From assembly GCF_949628215.1 (NCBI RefSeq), contig NC_134277.1:56988918-57052917 (forward strand): a DNA stretch of 64,000 nt, read 5' to 3'. Position 1 is the first letter of the stretch, and each line of letters begins with the position of its first letter. This stretch comes from Phalacrocorax aristotelis. Lineage: Eukaryota > Chordata > Aves > Suliformes > Phalacrocoracidae. Under the pieces are notes generated by a model. The model was not told where the DNA came from and searched no databases. It saw nothing but the letters and a program-made list of their open reading frames with translations. The position numbers were made by a program, and so were the translations under genes. This document shows, piece after piece, positions 24,179 through 36,128 of the stretch.

Positions 24179-26219
24179 AGGAAAACACTGCAGAAGAACC
24201 CTTGTAATTCTCTGACAGGGCTCTTGCTGAAACAGATGTGCTGAAAATGAATGTGGCCGTTTTTCTGGGAAGAACAAATAAGTTTTTCCTTATCCTTTCA
24301 GCATGAGAAAAGAGGTATTAAATTTAAAATGCCTTGTATGCAACAGATACAAAAATAGTTGCTACTTTAGAAATGTGCAACATAAAAATATAAATTAATA
24401 AGTCTGTAGCAGTTTTGAGCCGAGTGATTATTTTAATGTGATAGAAATGGTAACTAAATCTTCGTGGGATTTGCTTTTGAAGTTATCCAAACGGGTAGTT
24501 CTCTGCAACTGCAACTGTACTAGAGCCTCAGCTTATCTATAAGATTTGACGGATCTTTCACTTAAAAAATAAAAAATTCTAAAAATTTGTTAAAACATTC
24601 AGCTTTGCATTTTAAAATCAGTTTTGTAAATTCAAAGCAATTATCCATTTGGCAACTTTGACAAATTTGGAACTTTGACAATTCATGTTTTAAAAGAAAA
24701 AGAAATCTCAAAGTTGACTGTTTTAAAAAATTGGTAAAGTTTTGATAGTCCCTGTTGGAATACACAGGCTTTTTTCTTGCTTATGGGAAAGGTCTGATAC
24801 TTCAATTTTTCAGTACAACTTTTTGAGATCATAAACATTCTAGAAACACAGGAAATCTGTTTTCCACTCCTACATGCAGAGGCACAAACCTGTGGCCGTA
24901 CAACACTTTATTTCTTGACAAAAGGCACTGTAATAGTATAGTATTGTTTTACCAATGCATGTGCAAATAGCCACCTGAAATTAGGTAGCTAATTGTTAGT
25001 ATCTTAGAGCTAGTAGCTAAGAAAAAGCTATTGTCCTCTTAGCACACTGGGTTGTCAACTTAAATAGCAGTCCCTGTGGTTCATCTTTCTATAGGGGTGC
25101 TACATATGGAGGACATTAGAAAGTTCCTAAACCTAAGTGTGCTCAAAGGTCCCTTCAATTCCTCTTGCGTGGTTTGTTTTTGAGGTTTGGGTTTTTTTGG
25201 AGGGGTGGTGGTGGTGTTGCGCGGTAAGCATATTGATCTTCAGCTTTTTAAATTTTGGTTGCACTGTCCAGGAACATAGCTCCTAGTGTATACCCCCAAG
25301 TAACTTTTGGATCCACTGGCTTAGTTCAGGTGAGCTTGGTAGAGGAGTTAAGGCAGTGGGAAGAGCAGAGGCCTGTCAGTGTCCCCACAAGGCAAAGGGC
25401 AGTGGTATGACCTGTCCCATAGTACACATCAGAAAATTCACAGGGCACAGGATCCATCAGAAACACTAAAATCTCAGGGGGGAAAAGGAATCAGAGTTTA
25501 CATCTTCCTAAGCAGCTATTTGAACTTTCCACAAGAAAGAAATGTGTAGGAAATGAGGCTTCATTATGTCTCATAAACTACATGTTTCAACCCTTCATTC
25601 TTCTTTTTTTTTTTTCTTTTTCCCTCTAATCTTCTGTAAGTATAATAAAACCTGTTTGCAAGCAAGCCAGTTCCAAAGTAAAATCTTCCAGAGTGACCTG
25701 GCAAGAAAGGGGGTGCAATATAGGGAATATAGTGGAAACACTGTGATGTAGCAAGGTGTCTGTGAAGCAGGAAGGTGGCTTCTTGGAGAGCACAGCAAGG
25801 GGCTGACGTTCATCCAGTGCCGCAGACTGCCCCGGGACACTGAGCTGGCTACGAATGCCGTCATGCCAGCAGGCAGCCTAGAGCTGAGTAAGTGGCCTGG
25901 GAACGGCTGTATCCGCTTTTATGTACGTTTTCTTCATTTGAGAGATTATATTATGAAGCCAGAGGGAGTGCTTCAGGCAGAATATATAAATTAACTGGTT
26001 ACTGAACTGTGTAGGAGGGACTGAAGTGCTGGAAAGAGAAGCTCACAATAAAACCTCCGTCTGTGTGCTACAGAAAGGCGTTCAAGCTGCCCAGGTCAAA
26101 CCTCACACACTATTTCCAGCAGACGAAGGTGGTGGCGTAGAACAGCTCTGGAGGTTGAACCTCTGAAAATAGAAACCTGGCTCCTAACGCTGTTTTTTCA
26201 ACAATTGCGTTAATGTAAG

Positions 26220-26430
26220 ATTTCCAGCTGATGTGGGTGGAAGATTCAGGATATGAATCCAAACACTCTCAAACTATCCCAGAGTTTGGAAGCAGGGTTT
26301 GGATACAAGTCCATTATAAAAAAGCAAGTTTGTAGAACTCAAATCCAGTTCAAACTATCAAGTGTCCTCCAAAATTTAGAGGTATTTGGATCAAGTATTT
26401 CAGTTATGGTCCATCTCTAATTTTCACCAA
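26220..26430. repeat. Possible ancient amniote repeat remnant
   Basis: The segment is full of 'ggatatgaatccaaac', 'gtttggatacaagtcc', 'tttggatcaagt' and 'ggtccatctctaat' phrases. This pattern of repeated 'ggatccaaa' with a closing 'atccatctcta' resembles old repeats seen in bird and reptile DNA. I identified it from memory of text patterns only and cannot name the family. Confidence 0.35.
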
Positions 26431-29400
26431 AATTTCTAAACTGCAAAATCCCACTTTGCTCCTAGTTTTCTTTCCTGAGTGTATTTCGGTTGTGTTTTCT
26501 TTCTTCTTCTTGTCTGTTTAAAAATGTCAGTTAGGGTTTTACCAGGGAGTTTTATTACTTTGGAATGCTTTTTGTTTTGTGATCCGCTTCTTCCCCCCAC
26601 CTGTAATTTGTTTGACAAGTTAATTTTGTTCTGCAGTTGCTGTTCCAAGGATTAAGTAGCAGTAGCTTTTAGTCACCTGTACAGTCCATTATACTATCTG
26701 CTCATAACCAGACACAGTAAAAATACTGTTAATGCTCTACATTACCAAGAAGTTTGTGGGGTTTTCAATTTCAAAATATCCAGGTGCATTCATGTAGAAG
26801 CTGGAGTCATCTTGGACAGTTTCTCTTGAGAATTTTGTAGCTCCGATGACAATATGGATGGATGAAATGAAAACTATTCTGACAAAAATAGTCTGAAGCA
26901 GAATTCATGGCAAGTGGGATTTTTAACAGTACTTAATAGCTTGCCTCTCTCTGTGTACAAAATGTGTGTTTATAATGGAACTTAGTTCATTAATTGATAG
27001 TTTTATTACCTATAAAAGCCATGAATTACCTCAGCTAGAGGGTTAGAAAAATACTAGTCTTTTTAATCCAGTACATAATTTTTAGTAGCAGTCTTAGCAG
27101 CGTGAAGACACAGGCCACTGTAGTGAAGACAACAGGAATTTCAGATGATACATTGCTGTAGCTTTTACACAATGGGTCTGAACACAAAAAGCAGTAGAGA
27201 AGAAATACATATATTCTTTTTCAGACTTTTCAGACTTGTCTATAGACAATAGAAAGGGTGTCTGAACAACTCTGACTTCATGGGCACAACTGTAGCAATA
27301 CAGAAGTAAAATTGGACTGATACAGCCCAAATTCAATATTAATATACAGATATAGATTAATACATGTAATGGGCTCTTTCTCCTGGCACTGAGCAGAACA
27401 TCTGCAATACTTTTTATCAAGACAGAGATTTTTTTTTTTAGATTTAAATATACTATCTTTAGGCGCTAGAGTTAGAATGCTAAAAGTTGAAAGTCTGTTC
27501 TTTGTCACAAATAAACTGGTGACTGTTTAAAATCTAAAGAAATGACAAATAAAAAAAAACAAAACCAGAGGAGGTAAAGAAATGAGGAGAAATACACATC
27601 TTTGGTCTTAGTATCACTTTTTACTTGTAATAACACTTATTAGATTTTGGTTATGTTTGTAGAGTGCTTAGCACAGTCATCCAAATTTGCTTGGGGTCTT
27701 CCAAGTTCAGCAGTGTGAAGTATGTGCAGAAACCTTTCCTCTGCTTTCAGAGGCTACTAGTAAGTTTGTACAGTCAAGTACTCAGATGGTAGGAAGTGCC
27801 ATTCTGTAAGGCTCTCGGCATGAACTTAGGTCAGTCCCTTGTGTATCTGTATTGAAACTTACTTAATCACACAGTCATGTGCTTCTTTCTTCTGCATAAT
27901 CTTTGCATTATTCAGGCCACTGGATGGATAATATTTTTGGATCACCTTTTTTTTTTTTTTTTTATTCAGAGCAATTTCCTGCATTCAGGCTAAGCTTTAA
28001 ATATTGAATTGTGAATTTCCTCAAAAGTGTTTGGTGGTTGGTTTTTTTTTTTTTAATTCTTATCAGTGCATTTTCAAATTGTTTCAAGGACTCTTTTCTC
28101 ACCATATGAGTGAAACAAAGGAAGTGTTATCTCTGGTTTGCATCCTGGAAACTGATGTGCAGAGAGATTAAGCTAAATGTATCCATTCATTTTAGGGAAA
28201 TCTGAGATGCCTAGGACCTGATTTCTTTTCCAAGTACTATGAATTAGCTTGATCTATGCAACGCAGGATGGCTGCAGTCATATGTGACCAGCACTTACGT
28301 AATTCAAAAATCAGCATTCAAGTTAGGCATCCAGAAAATGAGTTAAACAGAACTTGTGACTATCCCTGACAAGCTACATGTAAAAGTCTTACCTGATATT
28401 TCAAAGGCCTATAATTTGAGTGTCTTTTTATGGGGATCAGAAAGGGCATATCCTTGGAGCTATTGCAAGAAAGGTTACTAAACTTCTGTAGCTCATGTTT
28501 GACAAGAAATAATTTATTTCTGCTTCCCACTAAAAACTGCAGTCTTGGAAACAGCCAAACCCTTTTTATTGAAATGAACAATAATACATAATTCAGCCCA
28601 CAAAAGAAAATAGTAAACAATTCAAGCAATTGTAATTTGTCAGTCAGAAGCAAAGAAAAACAGGCTTGTGCAAGAGGCTGCAGTGAACAAATGTTAATAG
28701 AAGGGGAACTGATTGTAATGCCTGCAGTAACAGACTAATCTCAGAAGTTGCCTATCTCAATAGCAAAAATGAGAGTAAAAAGATCAGTAGATTATACCGA
28801 AAACAAAAAGAGAGATAGAAAGGATGTTACAGCTCTCTCTTTTCTCTGTATTCAGACAGGAATGAGTAGATTGACCACTGAGCCAGCTCCTGCATTTTTG
28901 TGTAGGTCAGCAAAACTTCTCTCCCAGTTGATAATTGATCTGCTCACAGGGATTACATCATTATGCACAGGGCCACTTGGGGGTGGCTGGTCAGCAAGTT
29001 GATCCCTTGAAGGCTACCAAAACTAAAAGTTTGCTTCAGGTCTGGGAAGTTTGCTAGAAGAAAAACAACGTTGGAAAATACCGCATTTATTTGCTCCCCA
29101 TTACTTTCATGTCACATAGTCTCCATTCCCAAATTTAATTGCATTGAGCTGTGAGGGTTGGCAAATAGAAAGAAACAAAATGCCAAACCCCAAACAAAGC
29201 TGGATTCTTTCCTTTTCCTATCTCACCTGGCATGACAGGAGTTCCCCGGGCTGACTCACACCAGCATGTGTACAGAGTCTGTGCCTGAGAAGATGCACAA
29301 GTGCATGCCGTTGCAATGTGGGAAGCAAATCTGGCTATGGGCAGGAAGATTTAAATTTAGCTTATTCTCCTTCTCCTGCCTAGAAATCTGGGGAGGCAAA

Positions 29401-32400
29401 AGCAATGTTAACTCAGGCTTGTCTCTTCCACCTGCAGACCCAAAGCTCACTTGTGAAGCTTGTGGACCTGATGCCATTTTAATTTTGGGGTTTAAGTAAT
29501 TTAATTGACTATGACTGGAAACTGGAAAGGGGAAGGGAGGTATTCCTGTTGCCTAGGCTTTTGTTCCAGTGCAGGAACTGAGCTGATTAACTTACCAGTT
29601 TCCCCCCCTTCACACCCCTCAGCAGACATTCAGACAGCAAGGGCAGAGCTTTTCCTCCTTCAGCAATGTTCTGCATGTCTCTTGGTGCATTTAGTTACAA
29701 ACTTAGCTGAAAACCTACTGTCAACAGTGGTTTACCATGGAACACTGGATTTCTAAAGGGAAGGCCGTTTTGGAAGAAAAGACACATTTTTTTCCATGGA
29801 CAAGCTAGCCTTTTGGTAGAAAAATCTCAGTTCTGGAGGGCTGGGATTTGAGAATAGCGGCATCTTTAGAAAAGGCTGTCTAGCAACAAACAAATCTATG
29901 CTCCTAATCCAAAGGGGAAAAATATGTAACTAAGAAGTCATTTGAAGAAAATACAGAGTTTTGGCTTGTTGAGGAGAGAGATCTAAGAATCAGAATTTTT
30001 CATTTAGAAGAGTTAGCTTGAAGCTAGAATTGCTTTTGTTATCTAAAGTCCCAAACTAGAAAGCCTTTAACAATGTGAAGAACTTCAAGCATGTAATGTC
30101 AAGGTTTTAACTACCTTTTACAAATTAAGCTAAGTTCACCAGACGAACAAATGAAAAATAAAATAGAAAGCAAGTCCCACGAAAGAAAATGCTTTTTTTT
30201 TTTTTTTAAGGTTGTCTTTTAATTCAGTGTGAACTCTTGAACTCTTATGCTATCATGACTTTGCCATTGTTTAGGAATTGTAAGAGGATTTTCCTACAGG
30301 TTTCACAAATTATGATAATGCCATGGTATTACCAAAATTCTTAGGGTTGCTTAAATTTCTCAGCTCCCTAATATTTTAAACATGTATTTAATGTAACAGG
30401 AGGCATGAGAACAGGGTCCTGTTCAAAGTACAGAAGACAGACAGAACAGTAGTCCTCTTTGCTACAGGTAGCTCATATCAGTAGCCTCACACTGTTATAC
30501 AGTGACAACCCCGAATAACACAGCTGAAAGTTGTGTTACTGCATAATCTGTTCCGTGGTATATTTTCTACAGCATATAGTTACTGAGACGGTCCCTTCAG
30601 GCTCAGTGTTTCCATCTACAGTTCTGTTTCGTGGTGCTAGATGTCAGTTTGCTAGTGTCTTTCAGAAAATGGAGAAGCTATTTGATGGTGTTCAAATTCA
30701 CTGGGTCATCCTTGGGTATTTCTAGGCTTACACTATCTGGAAGCTGTGGTGTCTGCCTGGAGTTTCTCCACAGCAGCTGACATACTCTGCTTCCAAAGTA
30801 GACCAGTATTGCTTTTACCCCCTCCAAAGAGGGATGGATCTTAGCTTCTATAAAGACCTGATATTATTACTGAGTTGGGGTACTTTCACACACCGCGCCC
30901 CCCCATTTTGGCCAGGACTGAAGTTCAGATGCATACGAGGGTGTGCGATGTACATTGCAAGAGTGTCTCACTTTGGAATGTCTTAATTTTGAACAGACAC
31001 CAAGATAACATTTTTTTCTTTAAATTAAATGTATATTTTCTTCAGAGAGCAAATGCAACAACCTATGATTAATGAGAAGCTTTTCACAAGAATTAATATA
31101 ATTCTGAAAATCTAACTATTAAGTATAATCTGTAAGGAATGTCTGAATAAATAAACACATAAACCAGCTTTATTCTTCTCCTTTTGGAACATCTGTGGTT
31201 CTAAATACCTGACTCTACATGTTTTTAGTGGATTTTGGCAGGTGTAGGGTTACCTGTGGTCATGATACATGGTGATTAAAAAAAATATTTTAAATAAAAT
31301 TAGGGCATATGGGCCCTATGTAACCTGCATTTAATGATCTCAGGAAAGAGGAAAGTATGGCAAGTTCCTGGGGACTTTATAAAAGCTCTTGTCAACTGTG
31401 GCATATAACATAGGAAGCCAATCGCGGGCAGGGGAACACAGAATATGAGCTTTAATTGAAAGCTTTATCACAAAGGTTGAGGTTAAAAATGCATAGTCAA
31501 CCTTAACTCGAATTTTTCTTCCCAATGCTTGCTTTTACATGAAAGATGTTATTTGTTAGCTATATTCACTTCTGCTTTTTAATACACAATCACAACAGTC
31601 AGTGTACATAGCAGGATAAGGCCTTTAGCAGCTATCAAATGTGTTTATTTACTAATGTAAGCAAACCTAACGAAGCATTTACAGTAGTGGTCAGCTTGAT
31701 GTTCTAATTCTCCATGTGCATGGGGAGGCACTGTTAGCACAACATCAGCTGCTTGCAAGTTAATCCCTGCCTGCATCCCTTTGCCAAGGGCAAAACTGCC
31801 CCTACTATCCCTAACCCATCCTGAAACAAGATTTCTTGTAAAGCAGGCTCATGTTGTGATTCACTTTGTGGTGGGATCACAGTGTGACTCACCCTTCTCC
31901 AGTCCCACTGTGGTCATCTCAGACTGGGGAGTGAGGGAAGACATGTGGTTAGAGAAGGAAAGAGGAGCCAAGAGGTCCATCTGCCCTGACAGTGGATGAG
32001 CTGTGTGAGCTTCTGGAAATCATGTCACCTCCTCATGCTTCACCAAGCTTGAGGGGAAAGTGAATGTGCAGCATTCAAATGATCCATGTGCTGAACTTGA
32101 GCTCGGCTGTTTTGTATAAGGAAGTTTGTACAACAATGGCAGAATGAAGTTATTTTCCCATTGGAAACTCTTTTACACTTAGAATAAAAGCTTGTTGGGC
32201 ATATTAGGCAGGTAAAAGCCTAGGTTTACACTTAGATGCTTGTAATCTGTGACTGATGTTTTGTGTATAGAAGTTGGTTTAAATGGAGACTCCGGAAGAG
32301 GTCACTGGCAAGAGGATCCAGATTTGCAAAGGTACTTAGAGCTGTTGCCTGCACTTCTCAGGATGGATCTGATTCACCATAAGTGCAAGAAGAGCTGGTG

Positions 32401-34959
32401 AAAAGGGTTCACATTTCCTCAGTACTCTCATAAATGAAAGATTGCTGTGTTTGTGAAGGGATGTATCAGGACCTAGGAAATAATTCCTCATGATAGAGAT
32501 GAGGAAAAAAGAAATCAGTTCCTCTTATTCATAACTTTTCCCTTGAACTATTGATGATGCAGTTAAAGTGAGACCCTATATTCAGCAACTCTTAGTTCAG
32601 GATTGGCAAGAAAAAGCACACGGTCCCTCTTGCTCATTCCTGGACTTTTTTACTGTTCCATACTTTAAGTCTCTGCAAGAAATTATTTGGTTTCCATTCA
32701 TACTCTATCATAACTCATAGCTCGGTTTTTGAAAATAATTCTTCTGGCCAAGTGCAGATTGCTAACTCTTACGTAATGCTCCACTGACGTAGCAGCAAGA
32801 CTTTTCCAGCATTGCTGAATGGGGCATTGTTAACATTTTGGGGAGGATTTGCATTTTGTAGGCAACTCTTGAATAGCTGGTTTATAATATTAGCAGTACT
32901 ACCTCAATATGCCATCTTGATATTTCACAAGTTTAACTTATTTAAGTTGAACGTCTACTTTAGCTGGGTTATAAGTTTCTCCTTCATAATTTTCATTCCA
33001 TGAATCATTGAAACGAGCCCCAACTTGGTATGAATGATCTACCCGCCGCTTGCTTATAAAGACATCATTGGCGCTGTTTCAGCAGTTATGCTCAAGGGTT
33101 TAGCTGGAACATTTCGCCACACTCAAACCCTGGCTGCCAGGGGTTTGACACTAGTTAGCCACTACTTTCAGAAGGTCCTGAGTAACCAAGAACAATCTAG
33201 TCTCATTACAGCCTCTAATGATTCCTTGATCTGCCAGCTATAACAATCTGTATGTATTTCTGGACTTTCCACAGTTTTCTTTATGAAAATTTTACTCCAA
33301 AGTGAGGGGCTCTTCAGCTTGACTTTATAAAAATCTCGTAGGTTCAACTAAGATTTATTCTTCCTGTCATAACTGATGTCTCAGTCTACAAATTGAACCC
33401 CACCTTAGAAGACTTTGACTCGTCTTTCTCATTTCTTTAAATTCTGTTTCATGGGAATTTTTCCAAATCAAGTGAAAGACAAATTTCTCACTGTGCTTCA
33501 AATCCAGTTTTGTTCCTGCAAGAGGGTTACTTACCTACCTGTAGACTTGCCCTTTACTTTCAAGGAAACCAAATGCAAAATCATGAAAGATGACATGAAT
33601 TGTAGCTGTGAAAATCTCAGCAGCCAAAATCAAGCCAAATTATTAAGTTTTTTACTTGTCTGGACAACCGTGGTTTGCCTATGTTGGACTACTCTTTTTT
33701 CACTAATTGCTTTCAATTACTTGAGTGCCAATTTACTCAAGGCAATTAAAACACCTCTAAAAGCTAGTCTGGGTAGATTTATTTGAGGATAAGAATTCTT
33801 GTGCTCCAAGTAAGTGAGGTCCAAGAAAAAAAGCTTGGGTGTCTTGGAAATATCTAGTCTAGCTTCAAAATAAAATACAATTTTTAAAAAAGGAGTTGGT
33901 TGGCAGTAAGTTAACCTATTTACTGGCATAAACCCTAGAAACATGTCTAGATTATGAAATAAAGCTTTTTTTTCCCCAATGCATTAAAAAAGAAAGGGAA
34001 AACCCAAAAACACACTAGGCCTTTTCTCCAGCAAACACTAATCTAATCCAGGTATATACCCAGAGTAATGTTATATAGCATCAGAATAAAGTTTCAATTT
34101 ATAAGAAGGCAGTAAGAATAGGGATGGGAAAATGGCAAAATGGTTACCAGTTTTCCAGATCAGATTTAAAACTTGCATGAAGAAAAAACAGGTTAAAAAC
34201 ATTCAGCCGCTTTAGCATGTCTCATGATAGACAAAGGGTTCATGATTGGAGTGGGCAGGTGGTAAGAAAGACCAAAATTCATAAAAGCCATTGAATTTTA
34301 ACTGTAGTTAGATACAAAAACCTGGTTATAGTCAGTACAGCATTGTACAGGCCTACCAGGAGGGCCTATGAATTGGTGCACGCAAAGGTCTCTGACATCA
34401 GTTCTATGCTATCGAGTCTTATGAAAGGAGATCTGGCAAGGCAAGATCATCCCACACAAGAGAAACAAGTTTCATGTTTAAAGAAGTTGGAGACCTCTAC
34501 TGCTATTGTGTTATAAAACTTGAAAGGGCTGGTGGGAGTTTGGGAAGCAGAAAGGGACAAGAGGAGAAACAGGCAGAAAATATGGTTAAGAGATCAAAAT
34601 ATGCCTACCCCACTGGCTTATTTTTTGTAGCTTTAAGAATTAAAACCTGACTGAGAAAAGTCAGTGGGCATCTGCGTGGCTTCAGCTACATAATCTTCCA
34701 CTGTCAACAGTCGGAGAGAGTAGAAAAAACAAGCAATAAATCTAAGCCCTGAAAGGAGAAGCTGCTGATTATATGGTGAATTATGCCAAGTTTATCCTAA
34801 ATCGGCATCCTAAACTGACCATTACCTTGATGGGACAAGAAGCAATGGCTCAACTGCTTTGTGGGGTCTGTTATTACTACTGAATGTCTAATTTCACAAA
34901 TGGAAGTGCTGTTTGAGGACTTGAAAACCTCGTTCATGTGTCAGGGTCAAGAATTTCAG
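26431..34959. other. Unique-looking AT-rich DNA, no gene seen
   Basis: No coding, RNA or young transposon signal was found in this long interval. Chance frames reach 108 codons (27094-27420, minus). T17 (27947-27963) and T13 (28042-28054) tracts are present. The segment at about 28190-28370 has a few phrases ('gatgcctaggacctg', 'agttaggcatccag') that might be ancient-repeat debris, too weak to call. The 123-codon plus frame at 33415-33786 shows no recognisable domain. Confidence 0.45.
27947..28054 (+). repeat. Two T homopolymers
   Basis: A T17 run at 27947-27963 and a T13 run at 28042-28054 (the latter after GGTGGTTGG) lie about 80 bases apart. They are low-complexity only. Confidence 0.9.
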
Positions 34960-35130
34960 TCTTAAGCCTCTGAGGCTAGTCCCTAAGTCCCTGCCAAGGA
35001 GCTAGGTTTTCAAAAGCACTTGTCAGCCTTTGTTCACAAATCTGGAACTTAGGAGCCTATATTTTTCTGTAGTAACAAGTGTTAGGTACTCCATATTTAA
35101 AAATCTGAGTTTTGAAACTAACCTGAAAAC
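34960..35130. repeat. Possible ancient amniote repeat remnant
   Basis: Phrases such as 'ccctaagtccctgcc', 'ggttttcaaaagcact', 'gaacttaggagcc' and 'gtgttaggtactccata' occur within 170 bases. They recall old bird and reptile repeats built around 'acttaggcacctaa' and 'ttttgaaaat'. No ends are visible and the family is not named. Confidence 0.35.
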
Positions 35131-36040
35131 TGCTTTAAAAGCACTGCCTATTCCAAAAATGCTGCCTCCATGCAGTATTACATTTTTTGGGAAATAATGT
35201 CACATTAGCTACTCAGAGAGGAAGGCACTTTAGAATATTACTGGCATCATAAGCCTAAATTTGGGGTGATTTATGAGAAGTGCCAGAATCTGTTGTGGGT
35301 GGGTATCACAGTCACTTTCCAACCACAAGATGCTGTATCTTCTGGCCAGTCATGTGCACTAACAGAGCAGTGTGATGAGCCTGCATTGCTCATGTCTGCA
35401 CTGCCTTTGGCACATGGGTTACGTGGAGGACAGCTGCCTCCAGTCTCTTTGCTCCCTTTGTTAACTACTGAATCCAATATAAAAAACCAAATAAACAAAA
35501 GCGGGGGGAGAGAGCTAGCTGAGAGAACTGTGTGAACCAGCAGCCCTCTGAATTCAATTCTGGTTTTATCGTGTTTTTTCATAGTGACAAGGCTGCAGTT
35601 AGTCCATTTAGTTTGCATTCAGGGAAAGACATTCAGCAAAAGACCTTTCCTTCTTGTGTTATTGACACCCATGACAATTTAAGGCTGAGCTATGGAACTG
35701 AACTTTCCTTTACAAAAACAGATTAAAAACAGCAAAAGGCTTAGTCAGCAAACCACAGTTACTTGTTCCACAAAGAAGAGTCGAGTACAATTCAGGCAAG
35801 CTAACCACAGCCTTGGACACCTGATCATATGAGTCCGGGAAATGTAAAAATCAATGTTCCAAAACAGAAGAATCGAGCTGTGATCAATGGAGCACTGTTC
35901 AAACTTTGGCTCATCCACCCCTGAAAATCCTATCTGAAAAACCCTCTTATGCTTTTAAATGGAGAAACTGAAGATGCACTGTAGAAGAGAGGCTCATGGA
36001 CAGTTTTCTGTGTCCTTCAGAGGAAATATACCTGCAATTG
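35131..36040. other. Unique-looking DNA, no gene seen
   Basis: Two overlapping frames on opposite strands (35266-35535 + and 35271-35618 -) are the longest and show no domain. Nothing else was seen. Confidence 0.45.
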
Positions 36041-36128
36041 TTTGCTCTGGATACCAGTTAACATGAACTATTGGTTCTGTCCATTTTGCTCTGGATACCA
36101 GGTAACATGACCTACTGGTTCTATCTGT
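36041..36128 (+). repeat. Two-copy tandem duplication, 44-bp unit
   Basis: The unit starting TTTGCTCTGGATACCAG at 36041 is repeated directly at 36085, with a few substitutions (for example GTTAACATGA versus GGTAACATGA). Each copy is 44 bases long and the copies abut, so this is a local tandem duplication that has since diverged slightly. Confidence 0.85.

Larger units (their letters stand above)
22198..26219. other. Unique-looking DNA with A-tracts, no gene seen
   Basis: No frame shows a recognisable domain. The interval contains two long A runs (23671-23686 and 23744-23762), a hairpin at 24144-24178 and a pocket with more CpG at about 25745-25920. In that pocket the phrase CTGAGTAAGTGG resembles a splice donor, but no coding frame leads into it on that strand. 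Confidence 0.45.

Noticed and set aside
33415..33786. 123-codon plus frame with a hydrophobic C-terminal part
   Set aside because: No homology that I recognise, no supporting context, and its length is within chance for this much sequence.
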